From Erysipelotrichaceae bacterium (lineage in GTDB: Bacteria; Bacillota_I; Bacilli_A; Erysipelotrichales; Erysipelotrichaceae), in the NCBI GenBank assembly GCA_016302195.1, contig JAEDOA010000004.1:1-36895 (forward strand): 36,895 nt of DNA, given 5' to 3'. The notes under the pieces were generated by a model. It was not told where the DNA came from, made no database searches, and saw nothing but the letters and a program-made list of their open reading frames with translations. Numbering within the stretch: the stretch's first letter is position 1; the number at the start of each line of letters is the position of its first letter. The position numbers were made by a program, and so were the translations under genes. This document shows positions 7,870-15,035 of the stretch, piece after piece.

Positions 7870-7903
7870 ATTGCACAAAGATTGAATCCCGAAATTGTGC
7901 AAT
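7870..7903. promoter_or_regulatory. Dyad ATTGCACAA-16-TTGTGCAAT enclosing CCCGAAAT
   Basis: A perfect 9-base inverted repeat with CCCGAA in the 16-base centre, between divergent promoters. The same geometry recurs at 11744 and 15036. It could be an operator; because a T run follows, it could also act as a terminator. Confidence 0.6.
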
Positions 7904-7983
7904 ATTTTTTTAAAAAAGTATTGACGTGCTCGCGCTCACGTGCTATAATGTATTTACAAGGTAAGGAAAGAGAGGAACACAAA

Positions 7984-8448
7984 ATGACAAAAGAAACAAT
8001 GATTAGAAATTATAGAAAATTCAGTGCGGCTGATAGTTATATATTAGGCTTTATTTATAACCATGAGGTTTATGCGGTAGAGGTTGCGGAGATAATGCCT
8101 AGATACATGAGAGTAGAACATGAAAGTAGTAAAAAAGGCGGTTGCGCAAAATTACAGTTGAGATTGCCGAAAAATTATCAAGAGCAGTTAATCAAAAAAG
8201 GTGCGGTTGTTATCGGTTCAGAAAATATCTTAAATGGAGAATATAACAAAGGCGTTGAGTTTGAAAGAGTTATTTCTGAAATGAATGGAATAGCATTTAG
8301 AGGTAAAGACAACGAGCCATTTTATAAAGCAGGCGACTTAAATATAAATGGTAAAGAAATACAAATAAAATTTAATGGTGCTCAAATTGTAGTAGAAAGA
8401 ACCTTAAAAAAATTACAAAAAATGCAAAAAAAACGCTTGACAAATTGA
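7984..8448 (+). CDS. PD-(D/E)XK nuclease-like protein
   Basis: 154 residues. The C-terminal half reads KGVEFERVISEMNGI, then KAGDLNINGKEIQIKFNGAQI. A glutamate in a helix, GD, then E-x-Q-x-K is the spacing of a PD-(D/E)XK nuclease core, and the helix after it (VERTLKKLQKM) fits. Such proteins include resolvases and restriction-like enzymes. The N-terminal half shows no known motif. Start at 7984 by GAGAGG; promoter TTGACG 7921-7926, TATAAT 7944-7949. The final codons contain the -35 of the next promoter. Confidence 0.6.
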   Translation: MTKETMIRNYRKFSAADSYILGFIYNHEVYAVEVAEIMPRYMRVEHESSKKGGCAKLQLRLPKNYQEQLIKKGAVVIGSENILNGEYNKGVEFERVISEMNGIAFRGKDNEPFYKAGDLNINGKEIQIKFNGAQIVVERTLKKLQKMQKKRLTN

Positions 8449-8500
8449 TTACCGTATGGTATTATAATTATAGAAAGAGAGAGAAAGAGAGGTACTCAAA

Positions 8501-8965
8501 ATGAGAAAAACATTAGTATTCGATATGGATGGAACAATCGCAGACCTTTATGGAGTGAATGGTTGGTTAGAAAATCTTAGAGAGGAAAACGCAAGACCTT
8601 ATATAGAGGCAAAACCGCTGTATGATATGGATGTTCTTGCAAGTATCTTAGGACTTTTAAGACTGAATGGTTGGACAATAGCAATCACAAGCTGGCTTTC
8701 AAAAGAAAGCACAAAAGCCTATGACAAAAAAGTAAGAGAAGCCAAAAAAGAATGGCTTGCAAAATACAACTTCCCTTATGATGAAATCCATCTCGTAAAA
8801 TATGGCACAACAAAAGCTAACTGCACTAGAAAAAATGGTGGTTTCCAGATTTTAGTAGATGATAATGAGGAAGTTCGCAAGGGTTGGCACTTAGGCGATA
8901 CAATCAACGCAAACGAAAACATCATTGAAAAACTGGTTGACTTACTGGTTGCGGAGTATGAATAA
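8501..8965 (+). CDS. HAD-superfamily phosphatase, 5'(3')-deoxyribonucleotidase-like
   Basis: 154 residues. Motif I is FDMDGTIADL near the N-terminus (nucleophile and acid/base Asp), motif II is around AITSW, a lysine follows in the KxGTTKAN region, and motif IV is LVDDNEEVRKGW. The size fits phage HAD phosphatases acting on nucleotides or polynucleotide ends; it could take part in dNTP control or 3'-phosphate removal. Promoter TTGACA 8437-8442 inside the previous gene's end, with TATTAT 17 bases on. Confidence 0.8.
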   Translation: MRKTLVFDMDGTIADLYGVNGWLENLREENARPYIEAKPLYDMDVLASILGLLRLNGWTIAITSWLSKESTKAYDKKVREAKKEWLAKYNFPYDEIHLVKYGTTKANCTRKNGGFQILVDDNEEVRKGWHLGDTINANENIIEKLVDLLVAEYE

Positions 8966-8980
8966 ACTCCGCAACTTTAA
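8948..8980 (+). terminator. Hairpin terminator at the HAD stop codon
   Basis: GTTGCGGAGT and ACTCCGCAAC are perfect arms around the stop codon, followed by TTT. Confidence 0.75.
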
Positions 8981-9060
8981 AAATTTTTCAAAAAAGTATT
9001 GACAACGTGCAAATAATTTGTTATACTTAATGTATCAAATGAAAGAGAGGGAAAAAAGAT

Positions 9061-9276
9061 ATGACACTAATCATGACACCAGTTGAGAGTTTTGAGTTTG
9101 AACTTCTTGAAGCTTACTGTTTAGGTAAAGGTAAGTTATGGAATATGTTCTTTGGTTGGAGAAAGACAGTAAATAAAGGCATCAATGGCGAATGGGCTTA
9201 TTACAAACTCAATCATAAAGATTACAAAGAAATTCAGCTGAAAGCTGAAATCATGGAAGAAAAGTATAATTTTTAG
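9061..9276 (+). CDS. 71-residue hypothetical protein
   Basis: Promoter TTGACA 8999-9004, 17 bases, TATACT 9022-9027; RBS GAGAGGG. Aromatic-rich N-terminal half (LWNMFFGWRKTV) and a helical C-terminus. Unknown. The terminator at 9276 starts in its stop codon. Confidence 0.65.
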   Translation: MTLIMTPVESFEFELLEAYCLGKGKLWNMFFGWRKTVNKGINGEWAYYKLNHKDYKEIQLKAEIMEEKYNF

Positions 9277-9298
9277 AGCGGGACAACCGCTCTTTTTT
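9276..9298 (+). terminator. Intrinsic terminator
   Basis: GAGCGG-GACAA-CCGCTC, then six T. The first G is the last base of the TAG stop. Confidence 0.9.
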
Positions 9299-9319
9299 AT
9301 TTTTAAATTATTGCTGGCG

Positions 9320-9344
9320 GGCCGCGCACGTTCCTTGCGCGGCC
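9320..9344. repeat. GC-rich hairpin module, copy 3
   Basis: GGCCGCGC/GCGCGGCC with loop ACGTTCCTT, the same loop as copy 7 and nearly the same as copy 5. Confidence 0.85.
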
Positions 9345-9352
9345 GAAATTCC

Positions 9353-9382
9353 ATTATACCATAGTCCTTGAGGTTTTGTCAA
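9353..9382 (-). promoter_or_regulatory. Minus-strand promoter facing GC hairpin copy 3
   Basis: Minus strand: TTGACA (9382-9377), 18 bases, TATAAT (9358-9353). The start is expected at about 9346, putting the hairpin at the extreme 5' end of the RNA. Confidence 0.75.
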
Positions 9383-9420
9383 GCGATTTCCGCATAAATA
9401 CTGCACAAAAAGAACTCCCA

Positions 9421-9472
9421 AAATTTGGTCATTATTACCTATTGATTTTTAATAAAAATTTTGCTATAATAT
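9421..9472 (+). repeat. 52-bp repeated promoter (copy A)
   Basis: Identical to 15057-15108. It includes TTTGGTCATT, TTGATT (9442-9447), a 17-base spacer and TATAAT (9465-9470). No ORF follows before the next promoter at 9535, so this is an orphan or tandem promoter. Confidence 0.85.
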
Positions 9473-9584
9473 TTATAGAAGGTAAGGGAAAGAGAAAACA
9501 ACAAAAAGAAATTAAAAAAAGTTGAAAAAATCTCTTGACAAACCGCGACACAAGTGCTATAATAAAGATACAAGATAGGAAAGA

Positions 9585-9716
9585 GTGTCGGACTTCTATC
9601 AAAGTACAGGTAGTGAATTTCTTGAAAAAGAGGTTGATTGCTTAGGAAAAGAAGTACAGCTCTTTGAAAACAAAATCCTAAAAAATCTTGAAAAAGTGCT
9701 TGACAAGTCACTGTAA
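9585..9716 (+). CDS. 43-residue helical protein, GTG start
   Basis: Promoter TTGACA 9535-9540, 17 bases, TATAAT 9558-9563, then AGGAAAGA and GTG. The frame begins SDFYQSTGSEFLEKEVDCLG and stops at 9716. The last codons (LDKSL) are encoded by the next promoter's -35. The RBS spacing is short, so the start is tentative. Predicted helical/coiled. Confidence 0.45.
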   Translation: MSDFYQSTGSEFLEKEVDCLGKEVQLFENKILKNLEKVLDKSL

Positions 9717-9759
9717 ACATGGTATAATAAACTTATCAAATGAAAGAGAGGTAGTAAGT

Positions 9760-9912
9760 ATGAGTAAGAGAGAGTTTCTTAAGAAGTGGAGAAATGATAG
9801 AGATTTCCGCTATGATATGAGAAGAAAAGGTATTAAGGTTATTCAGGATAATGTAATTTTCTTCAACCCTGATGGCTCTGTTCGGGCGGTGGCTGGTGCT
9901 TACATTCAGTAA
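9760..9912 (+). CDS. 50-residue basic protein
   Basis: Starts MSKREFLKKWRNDRDFRYDM, then a short beta hairpin (NVIFFNPDGSVRAVAG). Promoter TTGACA 9700-9705, TATAAT 9723-9728; RBS GAGAGG. A GGTGCTT/AAGCACC hairpin spans the stop. Unknown; basic enough to bind nucleic acid. Confidence 0.65.
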   Translation: MSKREFLKKWRNDRDFRYDMRRKGIKVIQDNVIFFNPDGSVRAVAGAYIQ

Positions 9913-10019
9913 GCACCGCAAGAAAAAAAATAAAAAAAAACTATTGACAATTAAATAAAGAAATGTTATAATAAAGATGTAAAGAAAACAAATAAAAAAA
10001 AAGAAAGAGGTAATGAATT

Positions 10020-10388
10020 ATGGAAAAGAAAATGACTAAGAAAGAGTGGTTCGCAGTATTGGCAAGTGTGGTTGAGGCTTCTGAAATGGAGAATAAGACC
10101 GAGGCTCTGGCTTTCATCAATCACGAGGTTGAACTGTTAGAGAAGAAGTCCGCAAAGAGCGGTCAGACTAAGACACAGAAAGAGAATGTTGAGGTTATGG
10201 AGAAAATCAAGTCCGCACTTGGCGAGGTTGGTAAGGCTGTTACTATTACAGAGTTGCAGGCGGCTTCCGCTGAAATGGCTGAATATAGCAATCAGAAGTT
10301 ATCCGCTTTGCTGAAAAAGTTGGTTGAGAGTGGCGAGGTTGTAAAGACCACCGAGAAAAAGAAGTCTTACTTCTCCCTTGCGGAGTAG
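10020..10388 (+). CDS. Winged-helix-like phage protein, paralog 1 of 4
   Basis: 122 residues. Begins MEKKMTKKEWFAVLASVVEA; a middle helix EVELLEKKSAKSGQTKTQKE; then a C-terminal wing-like region, VTITELQAASAEMAEYSNQ, KLSALLKKLVESGEVVKT, EKKKSYFSL. The C-terminal half looks like a winged helix: recognition helix KLSALLKKL and wing KKKSYF. Paralogs lie at 13017, 15381 and 25771. Promoter TTGACA 9944-9949, TATAAT 9967-9972. A regulator or nucleoid-like DNA binder is inferred. Confidence 0.75.
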   Translation: MEKKMTKKEWFAVLASVVEASEMENKTEALAFINHEVELLEKKSAKSGQTKTQKENVEVMEKIKSALGEVGKAVTITELQAASAEMAEYSNQKLSALLKKLVESGEVVKTTEKKKSYFSLAE

Positions 10389-10402
10389 TAAGCAACCCGA
10401 AA

Positions 10403-10432
10403 GGGCAAGACAGAAATGTCTTGTCCTTTTTT
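10403..10432 (+). terminator. Intrinsic terminator
   Basis: GGGCAAGACA-GAAA-TGTCTTGTCC followed by six T, 15 bases after the stop. Confidence 0.95.
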
Positions 10433-10439
10433 AATTTGG

Positions 10440-10466
10440 CGGCGCGCGGACAATCGCCCCGCGCCG
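10440..10466. repeat. GC-rich hairpin module, copy 4
   Basis: CGGCGCG/CGCGCCG, extendable by two inner GC pairs. It is followed by TGTCAAGTAG, TTTGTGCATT and a promoter with CCCGAA in its spacer. Confidence 0.8.
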
Positions 10467-10527
10467 ATTTGCGTGTCAAGTAGTATATTGCATAAAAATT
10501 TTGTGCGATTTTTGTGCATTTTGTCTA

Positions 10528-10556
10528 TTGTATTTATCCCGAAACGCTGTTATAAT
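10528..10556 (+). promoter_or_regulatory. Promoter with CCCGAA in the spacer
   Basis: TTGTAT, 17 bases containing CCCGAA (10538-10543), TATAAT. The promoter at 13987-14015 has the same -35 and the motif in the same place, which suggests an operator or activator site. Confidence 0.75.
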
Positions 10557-10590
10557 GTATTTACAAGGTAAGGAAAGAGAGGTAAACAAA

Positions 10591-11067
10591 ATGACAAACT
10601 TATTGATTTTATTTATCGCAATGAATGCACTTAATGTAGTAATGCAGACTATTAAAAGTCTTTGCACTGTAAACTCTGGTAAGACAGTAGCGGCTATTGT
10701 AAACGCAGTAACCTATGGTTTTTATACAGTAATTGTAGTTTACATGAGTTGTGACCTTCCGCTTTGGGAAAAATCTTTGATTATCGGTCTTTGCAATCTT
10801 GTTGGTGTTTACATTGTAAAACTTTTTGAGGAAAAGAACCGCAAAGATAAGTTGTGGAAAGTAGAATTGACAGTTAGAGCAGAAAGAACAGATGTTCTTG
10901 CTCGACAGTTAGAGGAACTTGCAATTCCACATAACTACATTCCAAATGTTGGCAAATGGACTGTATTCAATATCTATTGTAATACACAAAAGGAAAGTGC
11001 TTTTGTCAAAGATTTAGCAATTAAGCACAAAGCAAAATTCTTTGTATCTGAAAGCAAGCGGTTATAA
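10591..11067 (+). CDS. Membrane protein, UPF0316/DUF2179-like
   Basis: 158 residues. Three hydrophobic segments fill the first 90 residues (LLILFIAMNALNVVMQTI, TVAAIVNAVTYGFYTVIVVY, LIIGLCNLVGVYIVKL). A soluble ferredoxin-like tail follows (ELTVRAERTDVLARQLEE, ending KAKFFVSESKRL). The arrangement matches UPF0316-type membrane proteins with a C-terminal DUF2179-like domain. Their function is unknown; ligand sensing at the membrane is one idea. Leader and RBS as in the conserved ACAAGGTAAGGAAAGAGAGG series. Confidence 0.7.
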   Translation: MTNLLILFIAMNALNVVMQTIKSLCTVNSGKTVAAIVNAVTYGFYTVIVVYMSCDLPLWEKSLIIGLCNLVGVYIVKLFEEKNRKDKLWKVELTVRAERTDVLARQLEELAIPHNYIPNVGKWTVFNIYCNTQKESAFVKDLAIKHKAKFFVSESKRL

Positions 11068-11166
11068 TACCCGCTTGCACGGATAAAAAATTTTTAAAAA
11101 AGTATTGACAAATAAAAAAGAAAATGATATAATAATTATAGAAAGAAAGAAAGAGAGGAAAACAAT

Positions 11167-11364
11167 ATGAGAAAATTAGTTTATGTAGTAGGCGGTCAGG
11201 AAATCACATCTTACGAAAAGGCTAGAGAAATTCAGCCGAGCGGTCAGCTTCAGATAAAACTTGATGAAATTCGAGAAGAAGCTAAGGTTAATCCCGAAAC
11301 GCTGGCAAAGAGACAGGCTTACTTCGCAAGGCGTAGAGCTGAAAAAGCGGTGGCTTCCAATTAA
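11167..11364 (+). CDS. 65-residue basic protein
   Basis: Promoter TTGACA 11105-11110, 17 bases, TATAAT 11128-11133; RBS GAGAGG. Helical second half rich in Arg/Ala (KRQAYFARRRAEKAVA). Unknown. Confidence 0.65.
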   Translation: MRKLVYVVGGQEITSYEKAREIQPSGQLQIKLDEIREEAKVNPETLAKRQAYFARRRAEKAVASN

Positions 11365-11442
11365 GGAAGCTACCAAATAGGGCTTGACAAATAATCAAAA
11401 AAATGATATTATAATTATAGAAAAAAAAGAGAGGTGTTTACT

Positions 11443-11643
11443 ATGAAAATTAATGTTGAAATGAAATGTCCTTTTTGTGGCTCTGACCATGCAGTTGAAG
11501 TAAACCTTGCACAGTTTGAGGCTTGGGAGAATGGTGAACTCATTCAAAATGCAATGCCAGATTTATCAGCAACCGAGCGAGAGCAGTTAATTTCTCACAT
11601 TTGTCCTAAATGTCAAGCAGATTTTTTTGAAGGAGAAGAGTAA
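11443..11643 (+). CDS. Small zinc-ribbon protein
   Basis: 66 residues. CPFCGSDH near the N-terminus and CPKCQADFFEGEE at the end form a two-knuckle zinc ribbon. ATG at 11443; the upstream GTG overlaps the RBS. Promoter TTGACA 11384-11389, TATTAT 11407-11412. Last codons form the terminator stem. Confidence 0.75.
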   Translation: MKINVEMKCPFCGSDHAVEVNLAQFEAWENGELIQNAMPDLSATEREQLISHICPKCQADFFEGEE

Positions 11644-11659
11644 TCTTCTCCTTTTTTTT
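11632..11659 (+). terminator. Intrinsic terminator
   Basis: GGAGAAGA-GTAA-TCTTCTCC then eight T; the stop is in the loop. Confidence 0.9.
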
Positions 11660-11664
11660 GGTCG

Positions 11665-11689
11665 CGCCGCGCACGTTCCTCGCGCGGCG
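11665..11689. repeat. GC-rich hairpin module, copy 5
   Basis: CGCCGCGC-ACGTTCCTC-GCGCGGCG, followed by ATTTTT. Nearly identical to copy 7. Confidence 0.85.
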
Positions 11690-11697
11690 ATTTTTCC

Positions 11698-11726
11698 ATT
11701 ATACCATACCGCTGCAAATTTGTCAA
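11698..11726 (-). promoter_or_regulatory. Minus-strand promoter facing GC hairpin copy 5
   Basis: Minus strand TTGACA (11726-11721), 17 bases, TATAAT (11703-11698): a full consensus promoter whose RNA would begin with the GC hairpin. Confidence 0.8.
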
Positions 11727-11743
11727 GCAAAATGTAGAAAAAA

Positions 11744-11777
11744 ATTGCACAAATCCGCATCCCGAAATTTGTATAAT
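11744..11777. promoter_or_regulatory. Dyad around CCCGAA
   Basis: ATTGCACAAAT, a 12-base centre containing CCCGAA, then ATTTGTATAAT; 9 of 11 arm positions match. Same geometry as 7870 and 15036. It lies between the minus promoter and the plus promoter at 11785-11813. Confidence 0.6.
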
Positions 11778-11847
11778 TTGTATGTTGACTTTTGTATGTA
11801 GCGATGCTATAATGTATTTACAAGGTAAGGAAAGAGAGGTAAACAAA

Positions 11848-12024
11848 ATGGCACTTGACAAGGCAATTATGAGCGGTAAAGAACACCGCAAAATGTATAG
11901 AGGTAGCAAGAGTATTGATAGGACTTGTCGTAATCATGGTTCTTGTGATTGGTGTCGTGAAAATCGGCAATATAAAAATTTAAAAAAATTGCAAAAAACT
12001 CTTGACATGATGAAAGAGGTCTGA
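11848..12024 (+). CDS. 58-residue basic Cys-containing protein
   Basis: Promoter TTGACT 11785-11790, 17 bases, TATAAT 11808-11813. CRNHGSCDWCRENRQ gives three close cysteines and a histidine, a possible zinc knuckle, followed by a basic helix. The next promoter -35 (TTGACA 12002) lies in its last codons. Confidence 0.65.
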   Translation: MALDKAIMSGKEHRKMYRGSKSIDRTCRNHGSCDWCRENRQYKNLKKLQKTLDMMKEV

Positions 12025-12065
12025 TATAATAGTATTACAAGGTAAGGAAAGAGAGGATAAAAGAA

Positions 12066-12779
12066 ATGCAGAAAGAATATTTTATGGTACTTGATACAGA
12101 AACCGCAAACAGTGTAGAACAGCCACTTCCTTATGATATTGGCTATGCTATATGCGATAGACAAGGAAATGTTGAAATTGCAAGAAGTTTTGTAGTCGCT
12201 GAAATGTTCCTTGATAATAAAGACCTTATGCAGTCCGCATATTTCGCTGAAAAGATTCCGCAGTATTGGGAAGATATTAAAAGTGGAAAAAGAGAGTTAA
12301 AAACTTTCTATAATATCCGCAAACAGTTGAAAGCAGATATGCAAGCCTATGGAGTAACCAAAGTTGGGGCTTATAATATGGGCTTTGACAAGAGAGCTTT
12401 AAACAATGATACACGCTATATCACAAAGTCTTTCTTGCGGTGGTTCTTCCCTTATGGTACAGAGTTCTTTTGTATCTGGAATATGGCTTGTAGTGTGATT
12501 TTAAACAGACCGAGTTATATCAAATTTGCCCTTGAAAATGGTTTTGTTTCCGAGGCTGGAAATATTCAGACTTCCGCAGAATGTGCATATAGATATATCA
12601 CAAAAGACGCTGATTTTGTGGAAAGTCATACAGGTTTGGAAGATGTGCTGATTGAAGTTGCAATTATGGCATATTGTTATAGACAACACAAACCTTTTGA
12701 AAACTCTATCAATTCCGCTTGTTGGCGAAAAGTACAGAAAGCGAGAAAAGAAATGGAGTTAAAACAAGTGTTCGCTTAG
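12066..12779 (+). CDS. DEDD-family 3'-5' exonuclease (DnaQ-like fold)
   Basis: 237 residues. Exo I is VLDTETANS (D and E metal ligands near residues 10-12), Exo II is VGAYNMGFDKRALN (D near 108), Exo III is SHTGLEDVLIE (H and D near 190-196), giving a DEDDh active site. Such enzymes trim DNA or RNA 3' ends. It is single-domain, so not a polymerase proofreading domain. Promoter TTGACA 12002-12007, TATAAT 12025-12030. A GTGTTCGC/GCGAACGC hairpin covers the stop. Confidence 0.85.
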   Translation: MQKEYFMVLDTETANSVEQPLPYDIGYAICDRQGNVEIARSFVVAEMFLDNKDLMQSAYFAEKIPQYWEDIKSGKRELKTFYNIRKQLKADMQAYGVTKVGAYNMGFDKRALNNDTRYITKSFLRWFFPYGTEFFCIWNMACSVILNRPSYIKFALENGFVSEAGNIQTSAECAYRYITKDADFVESHTGLEDVLIEVAIMAYCYRQHKPFENSINSACWRKVQKARKEMELKQVFA

Positions 12780-12846
12780 GCGAACGCTTGTTCGAGACGT
12801 GCACAAAATTTTTAAAAAGTCAAATAAAAAATTAAAAAAAAAACTA

Positions 12847-12875
12847 TTGACAATAAAAAATAAAAGTGTTATAAT
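12847..12875 (+). promoter_or_regulatory. Orphan promoter
   Basis: TTGACA, 17 bases, TATAAT, then AAAGGAAAGAGG but no ORF longer than a few codons before the next promoter (TTGACA 12935-12940, TATAAT 12958-12963). Looks like a remnant of a lost gene or a tandem promoter. Confidence 0.7.
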
Positions 12876-13016
12876 AGTATTATCAAAAGGAAAGAGGTTT
12901 GAAAAGAGCAAAGAAAAAAAAATAAAAAAAACTCTTGACAAACTAAAAACCTTATGATATAATAAATACATAAAGAACAACAAATAAAAAATTTAAGAAA
13001 GAAAGAGGTAATGAGC

Positions 13017-13397
13017 ATGGAAAAGAAAATGACTAAGAAAGAGTATTTTGCAGTATTGGCTGAGGTAGTAGCAAATTCCGACATAGAAAACAAAGAGGGC
13101 GCACTTGCTTTTATCGCTCATGAGGTAGAACTTCTTGAAAAGAAGTCTGCAAAGAGCGGTCAGACTAAAACTCAAAAGGAAAATGCTGAAATCCTTGTAA
13201 AGATTAAGGCTGAACTTGGCGAGGTTGGTAAGGCTGTTACTATCACTGAACTTCAGGCGGCTTCCGCTGAAATGGCACAGTACAGTAATCAGAAACTTTC
13301 CGCACTCTTAAAGAAACTTGTTGAGAGTGGAGAGGTTGTAAAAACTACTGAAAAGAAAAAGTCCTACTTTGCAGTAGCTGAAACCGAGGGCGAATAA
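13017..13397 (+). CDS. Winged-helix-like phage protein, paralog 2 of 4
   Basis: 126 residues, very close to the protein at 10020: MEKKMTKKEYFAVLAEVV, the same KKSAKSGQTKTQKEN linker and the same C-terminal wing. The ATG at 13017 fits the RBS spacing; the ATG at 13011 is too close. Two tandem promoters lie upstream. A GAGGGCGA/TCGCCCTC hairpin covers the stop. Confidence 0.75.
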   Translation: MEKKMTKKEYFAVLAEVVANSDIENKEGALAFIAHEVELLEKKSAKSGQTKTQKENAEILVKIKAELGEVGKAVTITELQAASAEMAQYSNQKLSALLKKLVESGEVVKTTEKKKSYFAVAETEGE

Positions 13398-13489
13398 TCG
13401 CCCTCCCCAAAAGGGGAAGAAAATAAAAAAAATACTTGACATTCGCCACATTGTCTGATATAATAATCATAGAAAGAGAGGTAAACAAC

Positions 13490-13855
13490 ATGGATAAAGA
13501 AAAACTTATCAATCAGATAATGAAAGAGTGTGCAGAGGATGGCGAACCTGTCACAAGAGAAGAAGCCGAAGAAATGGCGGAAATGGAATTGAAAGCCAAA
13601 AAAGATTGTCGGCGGTATGAGAGCGACAAACGAAAAGTCAAAAAGCCCTCTACAAGAGAAAAGAAAATTGACACCGAAAAAGTGCGGTTAATGGAACTGT
13701 TTAATTACTGTTTGCTTGAACCTAACCGCATTGATGATGAACTTCCTTTTAAAATTGAATTTGTGTCGGTAGTTAATAATCAAAAAGAGATTACTTTCAG
13801 CATTGGCGAAAATGATTATTCACTTACGCTGACAAAACACAGAAAGAAAAAATGA
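13490..13855 (+). CDS. Basic hypothetical protein, paralog of 15949
   Basis: 121 residues. An acidic helical N-terminus (ECAEDGEPVTREEAEEMAEM), a basic linker and a C-terminal beta segment (EITFSIGENDYSLTLTKHRKKK). The end matches SFRIGEEKYEIDLKQKRK of the protein at 15949, so the two are paralogs. Promoter TTGACA 13436-13441, TATAAT 13459-13464. Unknown function. Confidence 0.65.
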   Translation: MDKEKLINQIMKECAEDGEPVTREEAEEMAEMELKAKKDCRRYESDKRKVKKPSTREKKIDTEKVRLMELFNYCLLEPNRIDDELPFKIEFVSVVNNQKEITFSIGENDYSLTLTKHRKKK

Positions 13856-13860
13856 TTTTT

Positions 13861-13890
13861 AAGCAGGTTTCCTTGTGGAAGCCTGCTTTT
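13861..13890 (+). terminator. Intrinsic terminator
   Basis: AAGCAGGTTTCC-TTGT-GGAAGCCTGCTT followed by TT(T). One G-T pair. Confidence 0.85.
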
Positions 13891-13898
13891 TGATTTGG

Positions 13899-13925
13899 CG
13901 GCTCGCATGCGGTTGCCGCGAGCCG
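13899..13925. repeat. GC-rich hairpin module, copy 6
   Basis: CGGCTCGC/GCGAGCCG, 11-base loop containing TGCGGTT; closest to copy 1. It is followed by TTGTACAAT and a promoter with CCCGAA in the spacer. Confidence 0.8.
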
Positions 13926-13986
13926 AATCCGCGCACGTTAGTAATGTTGTACAATTTTTTATTCAGATTTTTGTACATTTTGCCTA

Positions 13987-14015
13987 TTGTATTTATCCCG
14001 AATTTATATTATAAT
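13987..14015 (+). promoter_or_regulatory. Promoter with CCCGAA in the spacer
   Basis: TTGTAT, 17-base spacer containing CCCGAA, TATAAT. Same layout as 10528-10556. Drives the AbrB-like gene. Confidence 0.75.
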
Positions 14016-14049
14016 GTATTTACAAGGTAAGGAAAGAGAGGTAGTTAAA

Positions 14050-14349
14050 ATGAAAGCGACTGGTATAGTAAGAAGAGTAGATGATTTAGGAAGAATAGTT
14101 ATTCCAAGGGATATCCGAAGAATGATGCAAATCAAAGAAAGTGAACCAATGGAGTTTTTTGTAGATAAAGACGCTATTGTAATAAAAAAGATTGAGACTA
14201 ATAGTTATACTTTAAGACAAACAGAAGATTGGGTGGAATTATTAGATGAAAAAGGAAAAGTATTGGTAGAAGGTCATAGTTTAAGACCAGAAGAAATATT
14301 GACAGCATTGAACATTGATTTTGAAGTTGAAGAAGTTGAAGAAATGTAA
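14050..14349 (+). CDS. AbrB/SpoVT-type transcriptional regulator
   Basis: 99 residues. The N-terminus GIVRRVDDLGRIVIPRDIRR followed by MMQIKESEPMEFFVDKDAIVIKK is the swapped-hairpin AbrB DNA-binding domain of transition-state regulators. The C-terminal half (WVELLDEKGKVLVEGHSLRPEEI) is a small extra domain. ATG at 14050 by GAGAGG spacing. In hosts this fold represses stationary-phase genes; here it could act on host or phage promoters. Confidence 0.9.
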   Translation: MKATGIVRRVDDLGRIVIPRDIRRMMQIKESEPMEFFVDKDAIVIKKIETNSYTLRQTEDWVELLDEKGKVLVEGHSLRPEEILTALNIDFEVEEVEEM

Positions 14350-14419
14350 ATTTTTTATTGACAATAAACAAAAAGTATGATATAATAATTATAGAAACAA
14401 GGAAAGAGAGGAAAAGAAG

Positions 14420-14671
14420 ATGTTTGTAAGAATCAACTATTCTAATGGCTATTGTGGTTGTGATGAATCAGAAGTTTTAGAAGTTGAAAATATTGAAGAA
14501 GCAGAAGCTTATGCGGCAGAAGGTATTCATGACTATGCTGAACCTTATGCTTATGTAGCTACAGGTTGGGATGAAGGTTTTGAATCTGAGGAAGAAGAAG
14601 AAGCCTATTATGAAAATTGTACTTTTGATATTGAAGAAATTACAGAAGAGGAATATCAAGAGGAAAAGTAA
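14420..14671 (+). CDS. 83-residue highly acidic protein
   Basis: More than a third Asp/Glu, with runs such as ESEEEEEAYYENC. Promoter TTGACA 14358-14363, TATAAT 14381-14386. Highly acidic small phage proteins often mimic DNA or bind host factors; that is inference here. Confidence 0.65.
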   Translation: MFVRINYSNGYCGCDESEVLEVENIEEAEAYAAEGIHDYAEPYAYVATGWDEGFESEEEEEAYYENCTFDIEEITEEEYQEEK

Positions 14672-14682
14672 TTTTCCTCTTG
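14657..14682. promoter_or_regulatory. 11-bp hairpin overlapping the next -35
   Basis: CAAGAGGAAAA-GTAA-TTTTCCTCTTG is a perfect hairpin. Its right arm ends within TTGACA (14680-14685), the -35 of the promoter with TAGAAT at 14703-14708. Confidence 0.8.
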
Positions 14683-14739
14683 ACAAACTCAAAAGAATCT
14701 GTTAGAATAAATATATCAAGAGAAAAAGAGAGGTAAAAA

Positions 14740-14925
14740 ATGGAAGAACTGAAAACATTAGATATGATTTGGATAGTTATTAACCCTGATGGAACTTATG
14801 CGGGAACACCTTGCCTTACTTGGGAAGAAGCGAGAGAGCTTGTTGCACAGAAAGAAGGCAGGAGAGTTTTCAATCTTGACCCTAATGAAGAAGATGTAAC
14901 AGAAAATGAAAATGGTTTGATTTAA
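14740..14925 (+). CDS. 61-residue protein
   Basis: Begins MEELKTLDMIWIVINPDGTY, with a helix (TWEEARELVAQKEG) and an acidic tail. NPDGTY resembles NPDGSV in the protein at 9760. RBS GAGAGG. Unknown. Confidence 0.65.
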   Translation: MEELKTLDMIWIVINPDGTYAGTPCLTWEEARELVAQKEGRRVFNLDPNEEDVTENENGLI

Positions 14926-14947
14926 GAGGGCGCAAAGCCCTCTTTTT
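14926..14947 (+). terminator. Intrinsic terminator
   Basis: GAGGGC-GCAAA-GCCCTC then five T, directly after the stop. Confidence 0.9.
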
Positions 14948-14955
14948 GTTTGTCG

Positions 14956-14980
14956 CGCCGCGCACGTTCCTTGCGCGGCG
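14956..14980. repeat. GC-rich hairpin module, copy 7
   Basis: CGCCGCGC-ACGTTCCTT-GCGCGGCG, followed by ATTTT. Confidence 0.85.
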
Positions 14981-14998
14981 ATTTTGCCTTAACCTTTT

Positions 14999-15027
14999 AT
15001 TATAGCAAATTTTTTGCTTGATGTCAA
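14999..15027 (-). promoter_or_regulatory. Minus-strand promoter facing GC hairpin copy 7
   Basis: Minus strand TTGACA (15027-15022), 17 bases, TATAAT (15004-14999). No minus gene follows. Confidence 0.8.
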
Positions 15028-15035
15028 GACGTAAA

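Noticed and set aside
9893..9918. Terminator after the gene at 9760
   Set aside because: GGTGCTT/AAGCACC forms a hairpin but is followed by A-rich, not T-rich, sequence.
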